From assembly GCF_024138715.1 (NCBI RefSeq), contig NZ_CP092074.1, positions 2,170,001-2,234,000 of the forward strand: a DNA stretch of 64,000 nucleotides, written 5' to 3'. The position numbers and the translations under genes are program-made. This document shows, in pieces, positions 9,408 to 17,348 of this stretch. Position 1 is the first letter of the stretch; the number at the start of each line of letters is the position of its first letter. The DNA comes from Emticicia sp. 21SJ11W-3 (GTDB taxonomy: Bacteria > Bacteroidota > Bacteroidia > Cytophagales > Spirosomataceae). The notes below the pieces were generated by a model. The model made no database searches. It was given only the letters and a program-made list of their open reading frames with translations, and was not told the DNA's origin.

Positions 9408-9415
9408 TATTTTTG
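9408..9415 (+). promoter_or_regulatory. -7 promoter element of the methyltransferase gene
   Basis: TATTTTTG matches TAnnTTTG and overlaps the tail of the clpC terminator. It ends five bases before the ATG at 9421, so the transcript should be nearly leaderless. This favours the ATG over the GTG at 9415. Confidence 0.5.
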
Positions 9416-9420
9416 TGCTT

Positions 9421-10191
9421 ATGATTCCTGATTATCTGAAATACATTTTTAGTGCCGGAAACGAACACGACCTGCACTCACCTTTTTTATTTGATTTTTA
9501 TACAAAGGTGCTTAAAAATTCAAAAACTGCTGACGCATTTAAGGCAGTGGAGGAATTGAGAAAATCGTTGTTGAAAGATGAGAGAACAATTGAAATAACC
9601 GATTTTGGGGCGGGTTCAAAAATTAACCAATCGAACCTCAGAAGGATAAAGGACATTGCCCGAAACTCGCAGAAGTCTCCCAAACTGGCGCAGTTGTTCT
9701 TCCGGATAATTCGCTATTTCAATTACAATCAGATATTTGATTTAGGCACTTCATTGGGTATTACAACGGCTTATATGGCCACTGCCAGTTCTGCTGCCAA
9801 AGTTTATACGTTTGAAGGTTGTCCGCAAACAGCGGCAGTAGCCAGCCAAAACTTTCAGAAATTGGGCATTACAAACGTTGAGATAATAACCGGAGACCTG
9901 AACGAGAGCCTTCAAAACCAATTGCAGCAAACAAACCGAATTGATTTTGCTTTTTTTGATGCCAACCACAGATACGAGCCCACCGTTGATTACTTTGAAA
10001 AGTGTTTAGCGAAAGCACACGAAGACACGTGCTTTGTTTTTGATGATATCTACTGGTCTGAAGGCATGAAAAAAGCCTGGGAACATATCAAAAACCATCC
10101 GCGTTCAACAATTACAATCGATATTTTTTATGTGGGTATCGTGTTTTTCAGAAGCAAACAGCCCAAGCAGCATTTCATACTAAAATTTTAA
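9421..10191 (+). CDS. Class I SAM-dependent methyltransferase (O-methyltransferase-like)
   Basis: This protein of about 256 residues has a Rossmann methyltransferase core: motif I as IFDLGTSLGITTAYMA (around residues 108-123), an acidic segment VYTFEG after strand 2, and the motif IDFAFFDANHRYEPTVDYFE after strand 4, which resembles the Asp-containing pattern of class I O-methyltransferases. The substrate is not evident. A GTG at 9415 would add two residues, but the promoter element ends there, so ATG 9421 is preferred. It is a single-gene unit between the clpC terminator and sufS. Confidence 0.85.
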   Translation: MIPDYLKYIFSAGNEHDLHSPFLFDFYTKVLKNSKTADAFKAVEELRKSLLKDERTIEITDFGAGSKINQSNLRRIKDIARNSQKSPKLAQLFFRIIRYFNYNQIFDLGTSLGITTAYMATASSAAKVYTFEGCPQTAAVASQNFQKLGITNVEIITGDLNESLQNQLQQTNRIDFAFFDANHRYEPTVDYFEKCLAKAHEDTCFVFDDIYWSEGMKKAWEHIKNHPRSTITIDIFYVGIVFFRSKQPKQHFILKF

Positions 10192-10275
10192 AGCAAAACA
10201 CTTTTCATATTTAAGGGGTACCAAACTAAAAGGCCTTTTTAGGTGTTAGGTAAAAACAGAAATTATAGAGCAACC

Positions 10276-11493
10276 ATGTTAGATATACAGAAAATTAGAG
10301 CAGATTTCCCGATTCTGGATGAGCAAGTGAATGGAAAAGATCTGGTATATTTTGATAACGCAGCCACTACCCAGAAACCTTTGCCGGTACTGAATGCACT
10401 GGCCAATTACTATGGGCATTATAACGCTAATATTCATAGGGGAATACATAATCTGGCCGAGAAGGCAACTGCAGCATTTGAGGAGTCACGCAAGGCTATT
10501 CAGAAATTTCTTAATGCCAGACTTACCGAAGAAGTAATTTTTACCTACGGCACTACTGATGGTATTAATCTGGTGGCGCAAACATACGGTCGCGCATTTT
10601 TAAAAGCCGGTGATGAAATCATTATCAGCACAATGGAGCATCATTCAAACATTGTGCCCTGGCAAATGCTTTGTGAGCAAAATGGTTGTATCCTGAAAGT
10701 GATACCCATAAATGACAACGGAGAGTTGATAATGGAAGAGTACGACAAGTTGTTGTCAGAAAAAACCAGGTTTGTATCGGTGGTACATGTTTCTAACGCT
10801 TTAGGAACTATCAATCCGGTAAAACAGATTATTGAAAAGGCGCATCAGGTAGGAGCAAAGGTGCTGATTGATGGCGCACAGGCTACTTCTCATATAACTA
10901 TTGATGTGCAGGATTTAGATGCAGATTTCTATGTGTTTTCTGCACATAAAATCTATGGCCCAACGGGCATGGGTGCTTTATACGGCAAAAAAGATATTCT
11001 TGATGCCATGCCACCTTACCGTGGCGGTGGAGAAATGATTAAGGAAGTTACTTTTGAGAAAACCACTTATAACGAATTGCCATATAAATTTGAGGCAGGT
11101 ACCCCAAACATTGCAGACGTTATTGCAGTTAAATATGCACTTGACTACGTAAATGCGCTAGGGAAAGAGAATATTGCAGCCTACGAAAACGAACTGCTGG
11201 CGTATGCAACCGAGCAACTGTCGCAGATTGAAGGACTCAGAATTATAGGTCAGGCAAAAGAGAAAGTATCTGTAATCTCATTTGTGATTGATGGCGTACA
11301 CCCGCAAGATATCGGGGTGATTCTCGACCAGCAGGGTATAGCCGTTCGCACTGGGCACCATTGTACCCAACCGTTGATGAAACGATTAGGAATACCCGGA
11401 ACTTCAAGAGCCTCATTTGCTGTTTATAATACCAAAGATGAAATTGACAAACTGGTAAAGGGTATAGAAAAAGTAAAGAAAATGGTACTTTAA
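10276..11493 (+). CDS. sufS: Cysteine desulfurase SufS
   Basis: SufS is a PLP enzyme that takes sulfur from cysteine for iron-sulfur cluster assembly. From ATG 10276 the protein has 405 residues, matching the family. The PLP lysine is in FSAHKIYGPTG, the histidine of the cofactor site in TMEHHSNIVPW, and the catalytic cysteine in RTGHHCTQP near the C-terminus. A longer frame from GTG 10243 would add 11 residues not typical of SufS. The sufE gene follows 18 bases downstream and a sufT-like gene after that, so the three form one operon. The sufBCD genes are not in the window. Confidence 0.95.
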   Translation: MLDIQKIRADFPILDEQVNGKDLVYFDNAATTQKPLPVLNALANYYGHYNANIHRGIHNLAEKATAAFEESRKAIQKFLNARLTEEVIFTYGTTDGINLVAQTYGRAFLKAGDEIIISTMEHHSNIVPWQMLCEQNGCILKVIPINDNGELIMEEYDKLLSEKTRFVSVVHVSNALGTINPVKQIIEKAHQVGAKVLIDGAQATSHITIDVQDLDADFYVFSAHKIYGPTGMGALYGKKDILDAMPPYRGGGEMIKEVTFEKTTYNELPYKFEAGTPNIADVIAVKYALDYVNALGKENIAAYENELLAYATEQLSQIEGLRIIGQAKEKVSVISFVIDGVHPQDIGVILDQQGIAVRTGHHCTQPLMKRLGIPGTSRASFAVYNTKDEIDKLVKGIEKVKKMVL

Positions 11494-11511
11494 TTAACCA
11501 TAAACATAAGC

Positions 11512-11940
11512 ATGACCATTAACGAAATACAAGATGAACTCATTGAGGAATTTGAACTTTTTGATGACTGGGAAGGGAAATATGAGTATATCATTGATTT
11601 AGGAAAGAAATTGCCGAAACTGGCCGACGCGTATAAAACAGAAGAAAATATAATAAAAGGCTGCCAGTCTGTTGTTTGGCTGCATGCTTATATGAATGGC
11701 CATAAACTGATATTTGAAGCAGACAGCGAGGCCATAATTGTGAAAGGCCTTGTGAGTATGCTCCTTAAAGTGCTTTCTGGCCATACGCCGGAAGAAATTC
11801 TTGGGGCCGACCTTTATTTTATTAATAAAGTAGGTTTAAGCAGCCACCTGGCACAAACCCGCTCAAACGGGCTTGCCTCAATGGTGAAACAAATGAAAAC
11901 TTATGCAGTAGCGTTTCAGTCTTTAGAAGAAAATAAATAA
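11512..11940 (+). CDS. sufE: Cysteine desulfuration protein SufE
   Basis: SufE accepts persulfide sulfur from SufS and passes it to the SufBCD scaffold. The 142-residue protein has the usual length. The acceptor cysteine is in KGCQSVVWL (about residue 51), and the family-typical SRSNGLASM-like end appears as TRSNGLASM (about residues 122-130). It lies directly between sufS and the DUF59 gene with short gaps. Confidence 0.95.
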   Translation: MTINEIQDELIEEFELFDDWEGKYEYIIDLGKKLPKLADAYKTEENIIKGCQSVVWLHAYMNGHKLIFEADSEAIIVKGLVSMLLKVLSGHTPEEILGADLYFINKVGLSSHLAQTRSNGLASMVKQMKTYAVAFQSLEENK

Positions 11941-11947
11941 TATCCCA

Positions 11948-12259
11948 ATGACCGACCAGGAACTTAAAGATAAAGTAGTAGAAGCCCTGAAAACAGTATA
12001 TGACCCGGAAATACCAGTAGATGTGTATGAGTTGGGTTTAATATACGACATCAAGGTTTTTCCGGTTAACAATGTTTACTTATTAATGACACTTACCTCT
12101 CCTTCATGCCCTTCAGCAGAGTCAATACCTGTTGAAATTGAACAGAAAGTTAAGGCCATTGAAGGCGTAAGCGATGTAAGTGTTGAACTAACTTTTGACC
12201 CTCCGTACACCACCGAGATGATGTCTGAAGTAGCCAAACTGGAATTAGGTTTTATGTAA
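11948..12259 (+). CDS. SUF system assembly protein, MIP18/DUF59 family (SufT-like)
   Basis: This 103-residue single-domain MIP18 (DUF59) protein takes part in maturation of iron-sulfur proteins. The family signature is visible: YDPEIPVDVYELGLIYDI near residues 18-35, the conserved cysteine in LTSPSCPSAESIP, and TFDPPYTTEMMS near the end. It starts seven bases after sufE, so it is part of the suf operon. The short single-domain form does not separate SufT from other DUF59 members, so no symbol is given. Confidence 0.9.
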   Translation: MTDQELKDKVVEALKTVYDPEIPVDVYELGLIYDIKVFPVNNVYLLMTLTSPSCPSAESIPVEIEQKVKAIEGVSDVSVELTFDPPYTTEMMSEVAKLELGFM

Positions 12260-12315
12260 TATGATAGTCCGGTTTATTAAAAAGAAACTGACCCCTTCTG
12301 TCTGGTAAGCCGGTT

Positions 12316-12355
12316 AATAAGTATTTTTTAAACCCCTGCGGGTCGGGGACTTATT
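12316..12355 (+). promoter_or_regulatory. Leader hairpin before the bacilliredoxin gene
   Basis: Nested pairing of AATAAGT (12316-12322) with ACTTATT (12349-12355) and CCCC (12333-12336) with GGGG (12345-12348). It ends ten bases before the ATG at 12366. It may be a suf operon terminator or a leader structure that hides the ribosome binding site. Confidence 0.35.
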
Positions 12356-12365
12356 CATAAATGTC

Positions 12366-12788
12366 ATGTATCCTCCACATTTAGTAGCACCCATGAAAGC
12401 CGAATTAGTAAATGTCGGCTTCCAAGAATTACTGACTCCGTCAGACGTTGATAATTTCATTGAAAACCAAAAAGGAACATCTGTTGTAGTAATTAACTCC
12501 GTTTGTGGTTGTGCGGCAGGTACTTGTCGTCCGGGTGTTAAACTGGCATTAGACCGTTCTGAAGTAAAGCCAGATAACCTGGTAACTGTTTTTGCAGGTG
12601 TTGATACCGACGCCACTCAGCAATTACGCTCATATATTCCGTTCCCTCCATCGTCTCCGGCTATTGCCATTTATAAAGATGGTGAGTTGGTACACTTTGT
12701 AGAAAGACACCACATTGAAGGCCGTTCGGCAGAAATGATTGCCACGCACCTTACAGCCGTATTTGAAGAAATAGGCGAAGAAGCGTAA
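12366..12788 (+). CDS. Bacilliredoxin, BrxA/BrxB (YphP/YqiW) family
   Basis: Bacilliredoxins are thioredoxin-fold proteins that reduce mixed disulfides with bacillithiol on proteins; bacillithiol is also made by many Bacteroidota. The 140-residue protein starts with the family-specific MYPPHLVAPM and carries the CGC active site at residues 47-49 (NSVCGCAAG) plus a third cysteine at 54. It lies about 100 bases after the suf genes, a sensible redox and iron-sulfur context. A perfect 13-base-pair terminator follows. Confidence 0.92.
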   Translation: MYPPHLVAPMKAELVNVGFQELLTPSDVDNFIENQKGTSVVVINSVCGCAAGTCRPGVKLALDRSEVKPDNLVTVFAGVDTDATQQLRSYIPFPPSSPAIAIYKDGELVHFVERHHIEGRSAEMIATHLTAVFEEIGEEA

Positions 12789-12804
12789 GCCAAATTAATA
12801 AAGA

Positions 12805-12858
12805 AAACCTCACCTTTTATTTCTCTTGTATCAGAACGAGAGAGCAAAGGTGAGGTTT
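12805..12858. terminator. Bidirectional terminator between brx and LOG genes
   Basis: A perfect 13-base-pair inverted repeat (12805-12817 with 12846-12858) flanked by A and T runs, with a smaller CTCT/AGAG stem inside the loop. It lies between two convergent genes and can serve both. Confidence 0.85.
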
Positions 12859-12880
12859 ATTTTCAGGCAGCTGCCTGAAA

Positions 12881-13609
12881 TCAGAAGTTTGGCTTTAACA
12901 GGTATTTGGCATAAAAATCAGTAATTACTTTTACTGCATCTTCTGCGGTATCTACCAGCTTTATCAGATTCAAATCTTCCGGGTTAATATTCCGTTCGCT
13001 ATTGCACATGGTTTCTTTCAGCCAGTTCAGTAAACCACTCCAGTATTCAGTACCGACCATAACAATCGGGAAACGCGCAATTTTCTTGGTCTGAATCAGC
13101 GTAAGGGCTTCAAATAATTCATCAAGCGTTCCGAAACCACCGGGCATTATAATAAAACCCTGAGAGTACTTCATAAAGCATACCTTACGGGCAAAGAAGT
13201 AGTCGAAGTTAATGCTTTTGTCTGGGTCAACATAAGGGTTGGGTACCTGTTCAAAAGGTAGTTTAATGTTTAGTCCTACCGATTTACCTCCGTTTTTATT
13301 GGCGCCCAGATTTCCGGCCTCCATAATACCCGGGCCACCGCCGGTTATAACACCATAACCTTTTTGTACCAGTTGCTCGGCTATTTCTACCGATAGTTTA
13401 TAGTATTTGTGGTCAGGTTTGGTTCTGGCAGAGCCATAGATTGTAACACAAGGGCCAATTTTGGCCAGTCTGTCAAAACCATCTACAAACTCAGCAACAG
13501 TTTTAAGTATTTGCCATGAATCCTGGCTATGAATTTCGTTCCATCCTTTTTCAACAAATGCCTCACGGATTAACAACTCCTCGTTTGATTCTATTTCGTT
13601 TTCGCTCAT
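12881..13609 (-). CDS. LOG family (TIGR00730-type) nucleotide phosphoribohydrolase
   Basis: Members of this Rossmann family hydrolyse N6-substituted adenosine or other nucleoside monophosphates to base and ribose-5-phosphate. The signature PGGFGTLDELFE (PGGxGTxxE) and the GGGPGIMEAGNLGA loop are both present. ATG at 13609 (242 residues, start MSENE) is chosen; the longer frame to 13666 begins with an unlikely segment that covers the promoter region. It is divergent from rpiB. The physiological substrate is not known; the plant cytokinin name would be misleading here. Confidence 0.9.
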   Translation of the reverse strand: MSENEIESNEELLIREAFVEKGWNEIHSQDSWQILKTVAEFVDGFDRLAKIGPCVTIYGSARTKPDHKYYKLSVEIAEQLVQKGYGVITGGGPGIMEAGNLGANKNGGKSVGLNIKLPFEQVPNPYVDPDKSINFDYFFARKVCFMKYSQGFIIMPGGFGTLDELFEALTLIQTKKIARFPIVMVGTEYWSGLLNWLKETMCNSERNINPEDLNLIKLVDTAEDAVKVITDFYAKYLLKPNF

Positions 13610-13687
13610 AGTTATAATAATAGTAAGTTTGTCGTGCAAAATATAATTCTTCCCTTCCAATATCACAGGAAATGGATAATGAAAACG

Positions 13688-13695
13688 TATATTTG
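13688..13695 (+). promoter_or_regulatory. -7 promoter element of rpiB
   Basis: TATATTTG, an exact TAnnTTTG match, 33 bases upstream of the rpiB ATG. Confidence 0.5.
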
Positions 13696-13728
13696 CAAAA
13701 AAAAGTTTGAACCAACAAATTTATATCA

Positions 13729-14157
13729 ATGAAAGTTGCAATAGGCGCCGACCATGCCGGGTACGAGTACAAGAATATTATCTTACAATGGTTGCAGGAA
13801 CAAAACAATGAAGTAACTGATTTTGGCCCTGATTCGGCCGATTCAATGGATTACCCTGATACGGCACATCCATTGGCAAGTGCGGTTGAAAGTGGTGAAT
13901 ATGAATACGGTATTCTGATATGCGGCAGTGGCAATGGCGTATGTATGACAGCCAACCATCATAAGGGAATCAGAGCCGGATTAGCCTGGAATGTTGAGGT
14001 AGCAGAACTGATTCGCCAGCATAATAATGCCAATATTATTTGTCTCCCTGCCCGCTTTATAGACATTGATTTGGCCAAAGCATGTGTAACTACTTTTCTG
14101 AATACAGCTTTTGAAGGAGGCAGACACGCCAGAAGAGCCGATAAAATATCGTGCTGA
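13729..14157 (+). CDS. rpiB: Ribose-5-phosphate isomerase B
   Basis: RpiB interconverts ribose-5-phosphate and ribulose-5-phosphate in the pentose phosphate pathway. The 142-residue protein has the family N-terminus IGADHAGYEYK and the active-site cysteine in ILICGSGNGVCM (about residue 66), followed by HHKGIRAGLAW. The neighbouring divergent LOG gene encodes an enzyme class that releases ribose-5-phosphate, which makes a functional link plausible but not shown. It is convergent with the following membrane-protein gene, with a long hairpin between them. Confidence 0.95.
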   Translation: MKVAIGADHAGYEYKNIILQWLQEQNNEVTDFGPDSADSMDYPDTAHPLASAVESGEYEYGILICGSGNGVCMTANHHKGIRAGLAWNVEVAELIRQHNNANIICLPARFIDIDLAKACVTTFLNTAFEGGRHARRADKISC

Positions 14158-14164
14158 TACTACG

Positions 14165-14202
14165 GTTTATCAAAGGAAGTTTCAGAACTTCCTTTGATAA
14201 AC
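14165..14202. terminator. 17-base-pair hairpin between convergent genes
   Basis: A perfect stem pairs 14165-14181 with 14186-14202 around a four-base loop. One arm lies inside the last codons of the minus-strand membrane gene (stop at 14182). There is no long T-run on either side, so intrinsic termination is probable but not certain. Confidence 0.55.
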
Positions 14203-15591
14203 ACCTTTCATATCTGTGCTTTTGTAATCAACTGCCAGTGCCGGCAGGCGTTCAAAAATCTTAGGAACAACGTTTTGCTTGTCGATAATTATCTTCGGAG
14301 GGTCTTTTTTGAAATTATCGAAAATATTAATGATACTCTCGTAATTGTCGGGGTTTTGTAAGTCAATCTTAGACAATTCCCAATTCAGGTAACAAGTAGC
14401 GGGCGTTCCCCATTTATACTCATCAATTCTTTCGCCTATTATCAGCATCTTTTGGCCACGCATATTTGCGGGCAGGTCACGAGGCTTTATTCTCATATCA
14501 GACAATTGCTCAAAGCCTTTACCAAAAATTGGCGTAGCACCCTGATACTGTACAAACAATATAACCAGTACTAATGATGTGAAAATAAACTCTGGTAAAA
14601 ATGTGCCCTTAAAATGCAAAAAGAAAGCCGTACAAAAAAAGGCAAAGCACGGAATAAAAATAATAAACTGCATGGGCGACACCGTTGGCGAAAGAAACAA
14701 AGCCAGTAAGGCCACCACAACCCAGAGGAGCATAATTTGCTGAATACGCTGCTGATAATTGCTGTATCTGGTTGCCTGAGACTGCCTCAGGAAACCCAGA
14801 AATGCAAAAGCTGCAGGTAATGTAATAGCCAGCAGCGAGCTCTTGAAGTCTTCGAGGCTATATTGTTTTATTTTCAGCATACCGTTGAACCAGTTATACT
14901 GAAATTCGTCGAGGCTATCGTTAAAATAAAAAAACAGGGCGGCCAGTACAACAGGAATAATAAAGCCCAGCAGGGTAAGGAAATACTGTCTTAAATTGGC
15001 GTTGGTAAAGAAAATAAGCGAAGCGGCGCACCAGATAATAAAAACCATGGCAGGCTGATAAAACAACACTGCAATACCAATATATAAGCCGATTTCAAAA
15101 ACCTCGTCTGACACACCTTCGCGGCGTTCTAATTGCTTAATGGTTTTGTTAAAAGCAAAAAGCAGAAAAGTAGTGGCCAAAAGAACCGGCGATAACTTGC
15201 TCATATCGAACGACAGGTTCATGAGCAAAATATACAGCAAACCAGGGGCATAGTTTCGTTCAAGAAACGCGTGGCGCGTGTTACATATAAAAACAAAATA
15301 CAAAGCCTGAAAATACACCAGCAGCATAGCAATAAACTCATAGGCAAACTGGCTACGCCCGAAAGATAAATCAATGAGCCAGTAAATGAATGCCGACAGC
15401 GGACCCACGTTTGTCCATAATTCTTTATAGAGAAAGTTTCCTTCATGAATCTTCTCTCCAACCAGCATCCATTCCAGTTCGGGTAGTAATACAGGTAACT
15501 TTTCCCCCAGAAAAGGAAGCTTCAGTAAAATCACCAACAATAGCAATGACAGAAAATGGAAAAGCGTATTGAATCTGAAAAACGTTAGCAA
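14182..15591 (-). CDS. Polytopic membrane protein with about ten transmembrane segments, function unknown
   Basis: I do not recognise a named family. The 469-residue protein has an N-terminal membrane segment, the luminal-type loop ELEWMLVGEKIHEGNFLYKE (residues about 37-56), about nine further hydrophobic segments to about residue 360, and a soluble C-terminal part of about 100 residues. The layout of one long acidic loop after the first helix, many helices and a short soluble tail recalls GT-C glycosyltransferases of the ArnT/GT87 type, but no diagnostic motif was found. It stands alone between rpiB and rbfA. Confidence 0.7.
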   Translation of the reverse strand: MLTFFRFNTLFHFLSLLLLVILLKLPFLGEKLPVLLPELEWMLVGEKIHEGNFLYKELWTNVGPLSAFIYWLIDLSFGRSQFAYEFIAMLLVYFQALYFVFICNTRHAFLERNYAPGLLYILLMNLSFDMSKLSPVLLATTFLLFAFNKTIKQLERREGVSDEVFEIGLYIGIAVLFYQPAMVFIIWCAASLIFFTNANLRQYFLTLLGFIIPVVLAALFFYFNDSLDEFQYNWFNGMLKIKQYSLEDFKSSLLAITLPAAFAFLGFLRQSQATRYSNYQQRIQQIMLLWVVVALLALFLSPTVSPMQFIIFIPCFAFFCTAFFLHFKGTFLPEFIFTSLVLVILFVQYQGATPIFGKGFEQLSDMRIKPRDLPANMRGQKMLIIGERIDEYKWGTPATCYLNWELSKIDLQNPDNYESIINIFDNFKKDPPKIIIDKQNVVPKIFERLPALAVDYKSTDMKGVYQRKF

Positions 15592-15711
15592 GGCTGTATT
15601 GTTTATATATTTTTGGCAAAGTTATGAAAAAAGTGCTTGATGCGCGTAACTTTACTTTACATAACCGAAAATAGTGCTGATATTTGTATATTATTATTGA
15701 ATTTGAATAAA

Positions 15712-16092
15712 ATGGAATCGAAAAGACAAAGACAAGTAGCGAAACAAATTCAGAAAGATTTGGGAGAGATTTTTCAGAGAGAAATGAAACAGGTGTTTGA
15801 TAAGGCTTTTGTTACAATTACAGACGTAAAAACTACTCCCGATTTAGGTATTGCCCGTGTTTACTTGAGTTTTTTATTAACCAAAGATAAAGAAGGACTG
15901 CTGGAGAGCATCAGAGAAAACACCAAAATTATCCGTAATCACCTCGCTGCGCGCGTACGTCATCAATTACGTATTGTACCTGAATTGCAGTTTTATCTGG
16001 ATGATACTGCCGAATACGCCCAAAAGATTGAGAATCTTTTTGCCGGTATAGTTATACCACCTGCCCCTGAAGAAGACGAAGAAGAAGAGTAA
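15712..16092 (+). CDS. rbfA: Ribosome-binding factor A
   Basis: RbfA binds immature 30S subunits and helps 16S rRNA 5'-end maturation. From ATG 15712 the protein has 126 residues, starts with ESKRQRQVAKQIQKDLGEIF and contains the KH-like core with TPDLGIARVYLSF (the family's typical sequence before the alpha-x-Gly kink). The longer frame to 15637 adds 25 unlike residues and is rejected. It precedes the LolE-like permease by 31 bases on the same strand and probably shares a transcript. Confidence 0.93.
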   Translation: MESKRQRQVAKQIQKDLGEIFQREMKQVFDKAFVTITDVKTTPDLGIARVYLSFLLTKDKEGLLESIRENTKIIRNHLAARVRHQLRIVPELQFYLDDTAEYAQKIENLFAGIVIPPAPEEDEEEE

Positions 16093-16123
16093 ACCAGATA
16101 CCTAAGATAACTTACGAAACAAT

Positions 16124-17329
16124 TTGAATCTAGCTTTTTTAATAGCCAGACGTTATTTTTTATCAAGAAAGAAAAGAAGTTTTATTAATTTCATTTCTTT
16201 CATGTCTATGTTGGGCATCGGGGTAGGCACCATGGCAACTGTGGCAGTTTTGTCGGTTTTTAACGGCCTTGAAGAACTAAACAGAAGCATTTTTAAGTCG
16301 TTCGACCCGGATATTAAAATAACTGCTAACGTAGGTAAAGTTTTTACGCCTGACGCCGGTAAATTGGCTCAGCTAAAAAAACTGCCGGGTGTTGATTACG
16401 TTACGGAAGTAATTGAAGACAACGCCCTTGTAATGTATCAGAACGGCAAAATGGTGGTTACGCTCAAAGGGGTAGATGATACATTTCAAAAAAACAGTCG
16501 CCTGAAAGGGTCTTTGGTAGAAGGGCAGTTTTTGATTAATCAGGATAGCATTGATTACGCCTTTATAGGTGGGAATGTCTATGGCGCTTTGAATGTCTCG
16601 CTTGATAACGTGCTTGAACCACTGGAAATCTGGTATCCAAAAAATCAGAAAAAGCTATCGCTCATTCCGGAAAACAACATTAATAAAAGAGTTCTGAATA
16701 TTTCTGGCGTTTATGCATTGGAGCAACTACACGACGACTACGTGTATGTGCCTCTTTCTGTAGCCAAAGAACTGACAGAATATACCAGCCAGCGCACAGC
16801 TTTGGAAGTTCAGCTGAAACCAGAAGCCAATACAGAAAAAGTACAAAAGGAGATAGACCGCATTTTTGGAAGCAAGTATGTGGTAAAGAACAGAGAAGAG
16901 CAGAATGCCAATTTGTTCAGAGCTATCAAAATAGAAAAATTGTTTATTTTTATTGCCCTTATTTTTATAATCGGCGTGGCATCGTTCAATATTTTCTTCT
17001 CTTTAACAATGTTGGTGATTGACAAAAAAGAAGAAGTCAGGACATTATATGCGATGGGCGCCGATGATTCGTTAATAAAGATGATATTCTTTAGCGAGGG
17101 CGCCATAATTTCAGTTATCGGCACTGTTACCGGCCTTGTTTTGGGGCTGGTTTTCTGCCTGACACAAGAACGCTTCGGGTGGTTGGGCATGGGAATGGAT
17201 ACCGCGCTGATTGATGCCTACCCGGTTAAAATCAATCCGTTTGATTTTCTGATTACTGCTGTGGCCGTTATCATTATTACCTTGCTGGTTTCTTATTTTC
17301 CTGCCAGGCGCGCTACCGGTCATATCTGA
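16124..17329 (+). CDS. LolC/LolE-type ABC transporter permease (FtsX family), TTG start
   Basis: This inner-membrane subunit of a lipoprotein-releasing (LolCDE-like) ABC transporter has 401 residues. It has one N-terminal transmembrane segment (about 22-45), a MacB-like periplasmic domain (about 50-265) and three C-terminal FtsX-type segments. The motif ARRYFLSRKKRSFINFISFMSMLGIGVG at the start is typical. No ATG precedes this conserved N-terminus; the frame opens with TTG at 16124 after rbfA. A second permease of this type lies at 23369 and a LolD-like ATPase at 41823, so the transporter is encoded in scattered pieces. Confidence 0.88.
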   Translation: MNLAFLIARRYFLSRKKRSFINFISFMSMLGIGVGTMATVAVLSVFNGLEELNRSIFKSFDPDIKITANVGKVFTPDAGKLAQLKKLPGVDYVTEVIEDNALVMYQNGKMVVTLKGVDDTFQKNSRLKGSLVEGQFLINQDSIDYAFIGGNVYGALNVSLDNVLEPLEIWYPKNQKKLSLIPENNINKRVLNISGVYALEQLHDDYVYVPLSVAKELTEYTSQRTALEVQLKPEANTEKVQKEIDRIFGSKYVVKNREEQNANLFRAIKIEKLFIFIALIFIIGVASFNIFFSLTMLVIDKKEEVRTLYAMGADDSLIKMIFFSEGAIISVIGTVTGLVLGLVFCLTQERFGWLGMGMDTALIDAYPVKINPFDFLITAVAVIIITLLVSYFPARRATGHI

Positions 17330-17348
17330 CTAATAAATGTTTTTTTCA

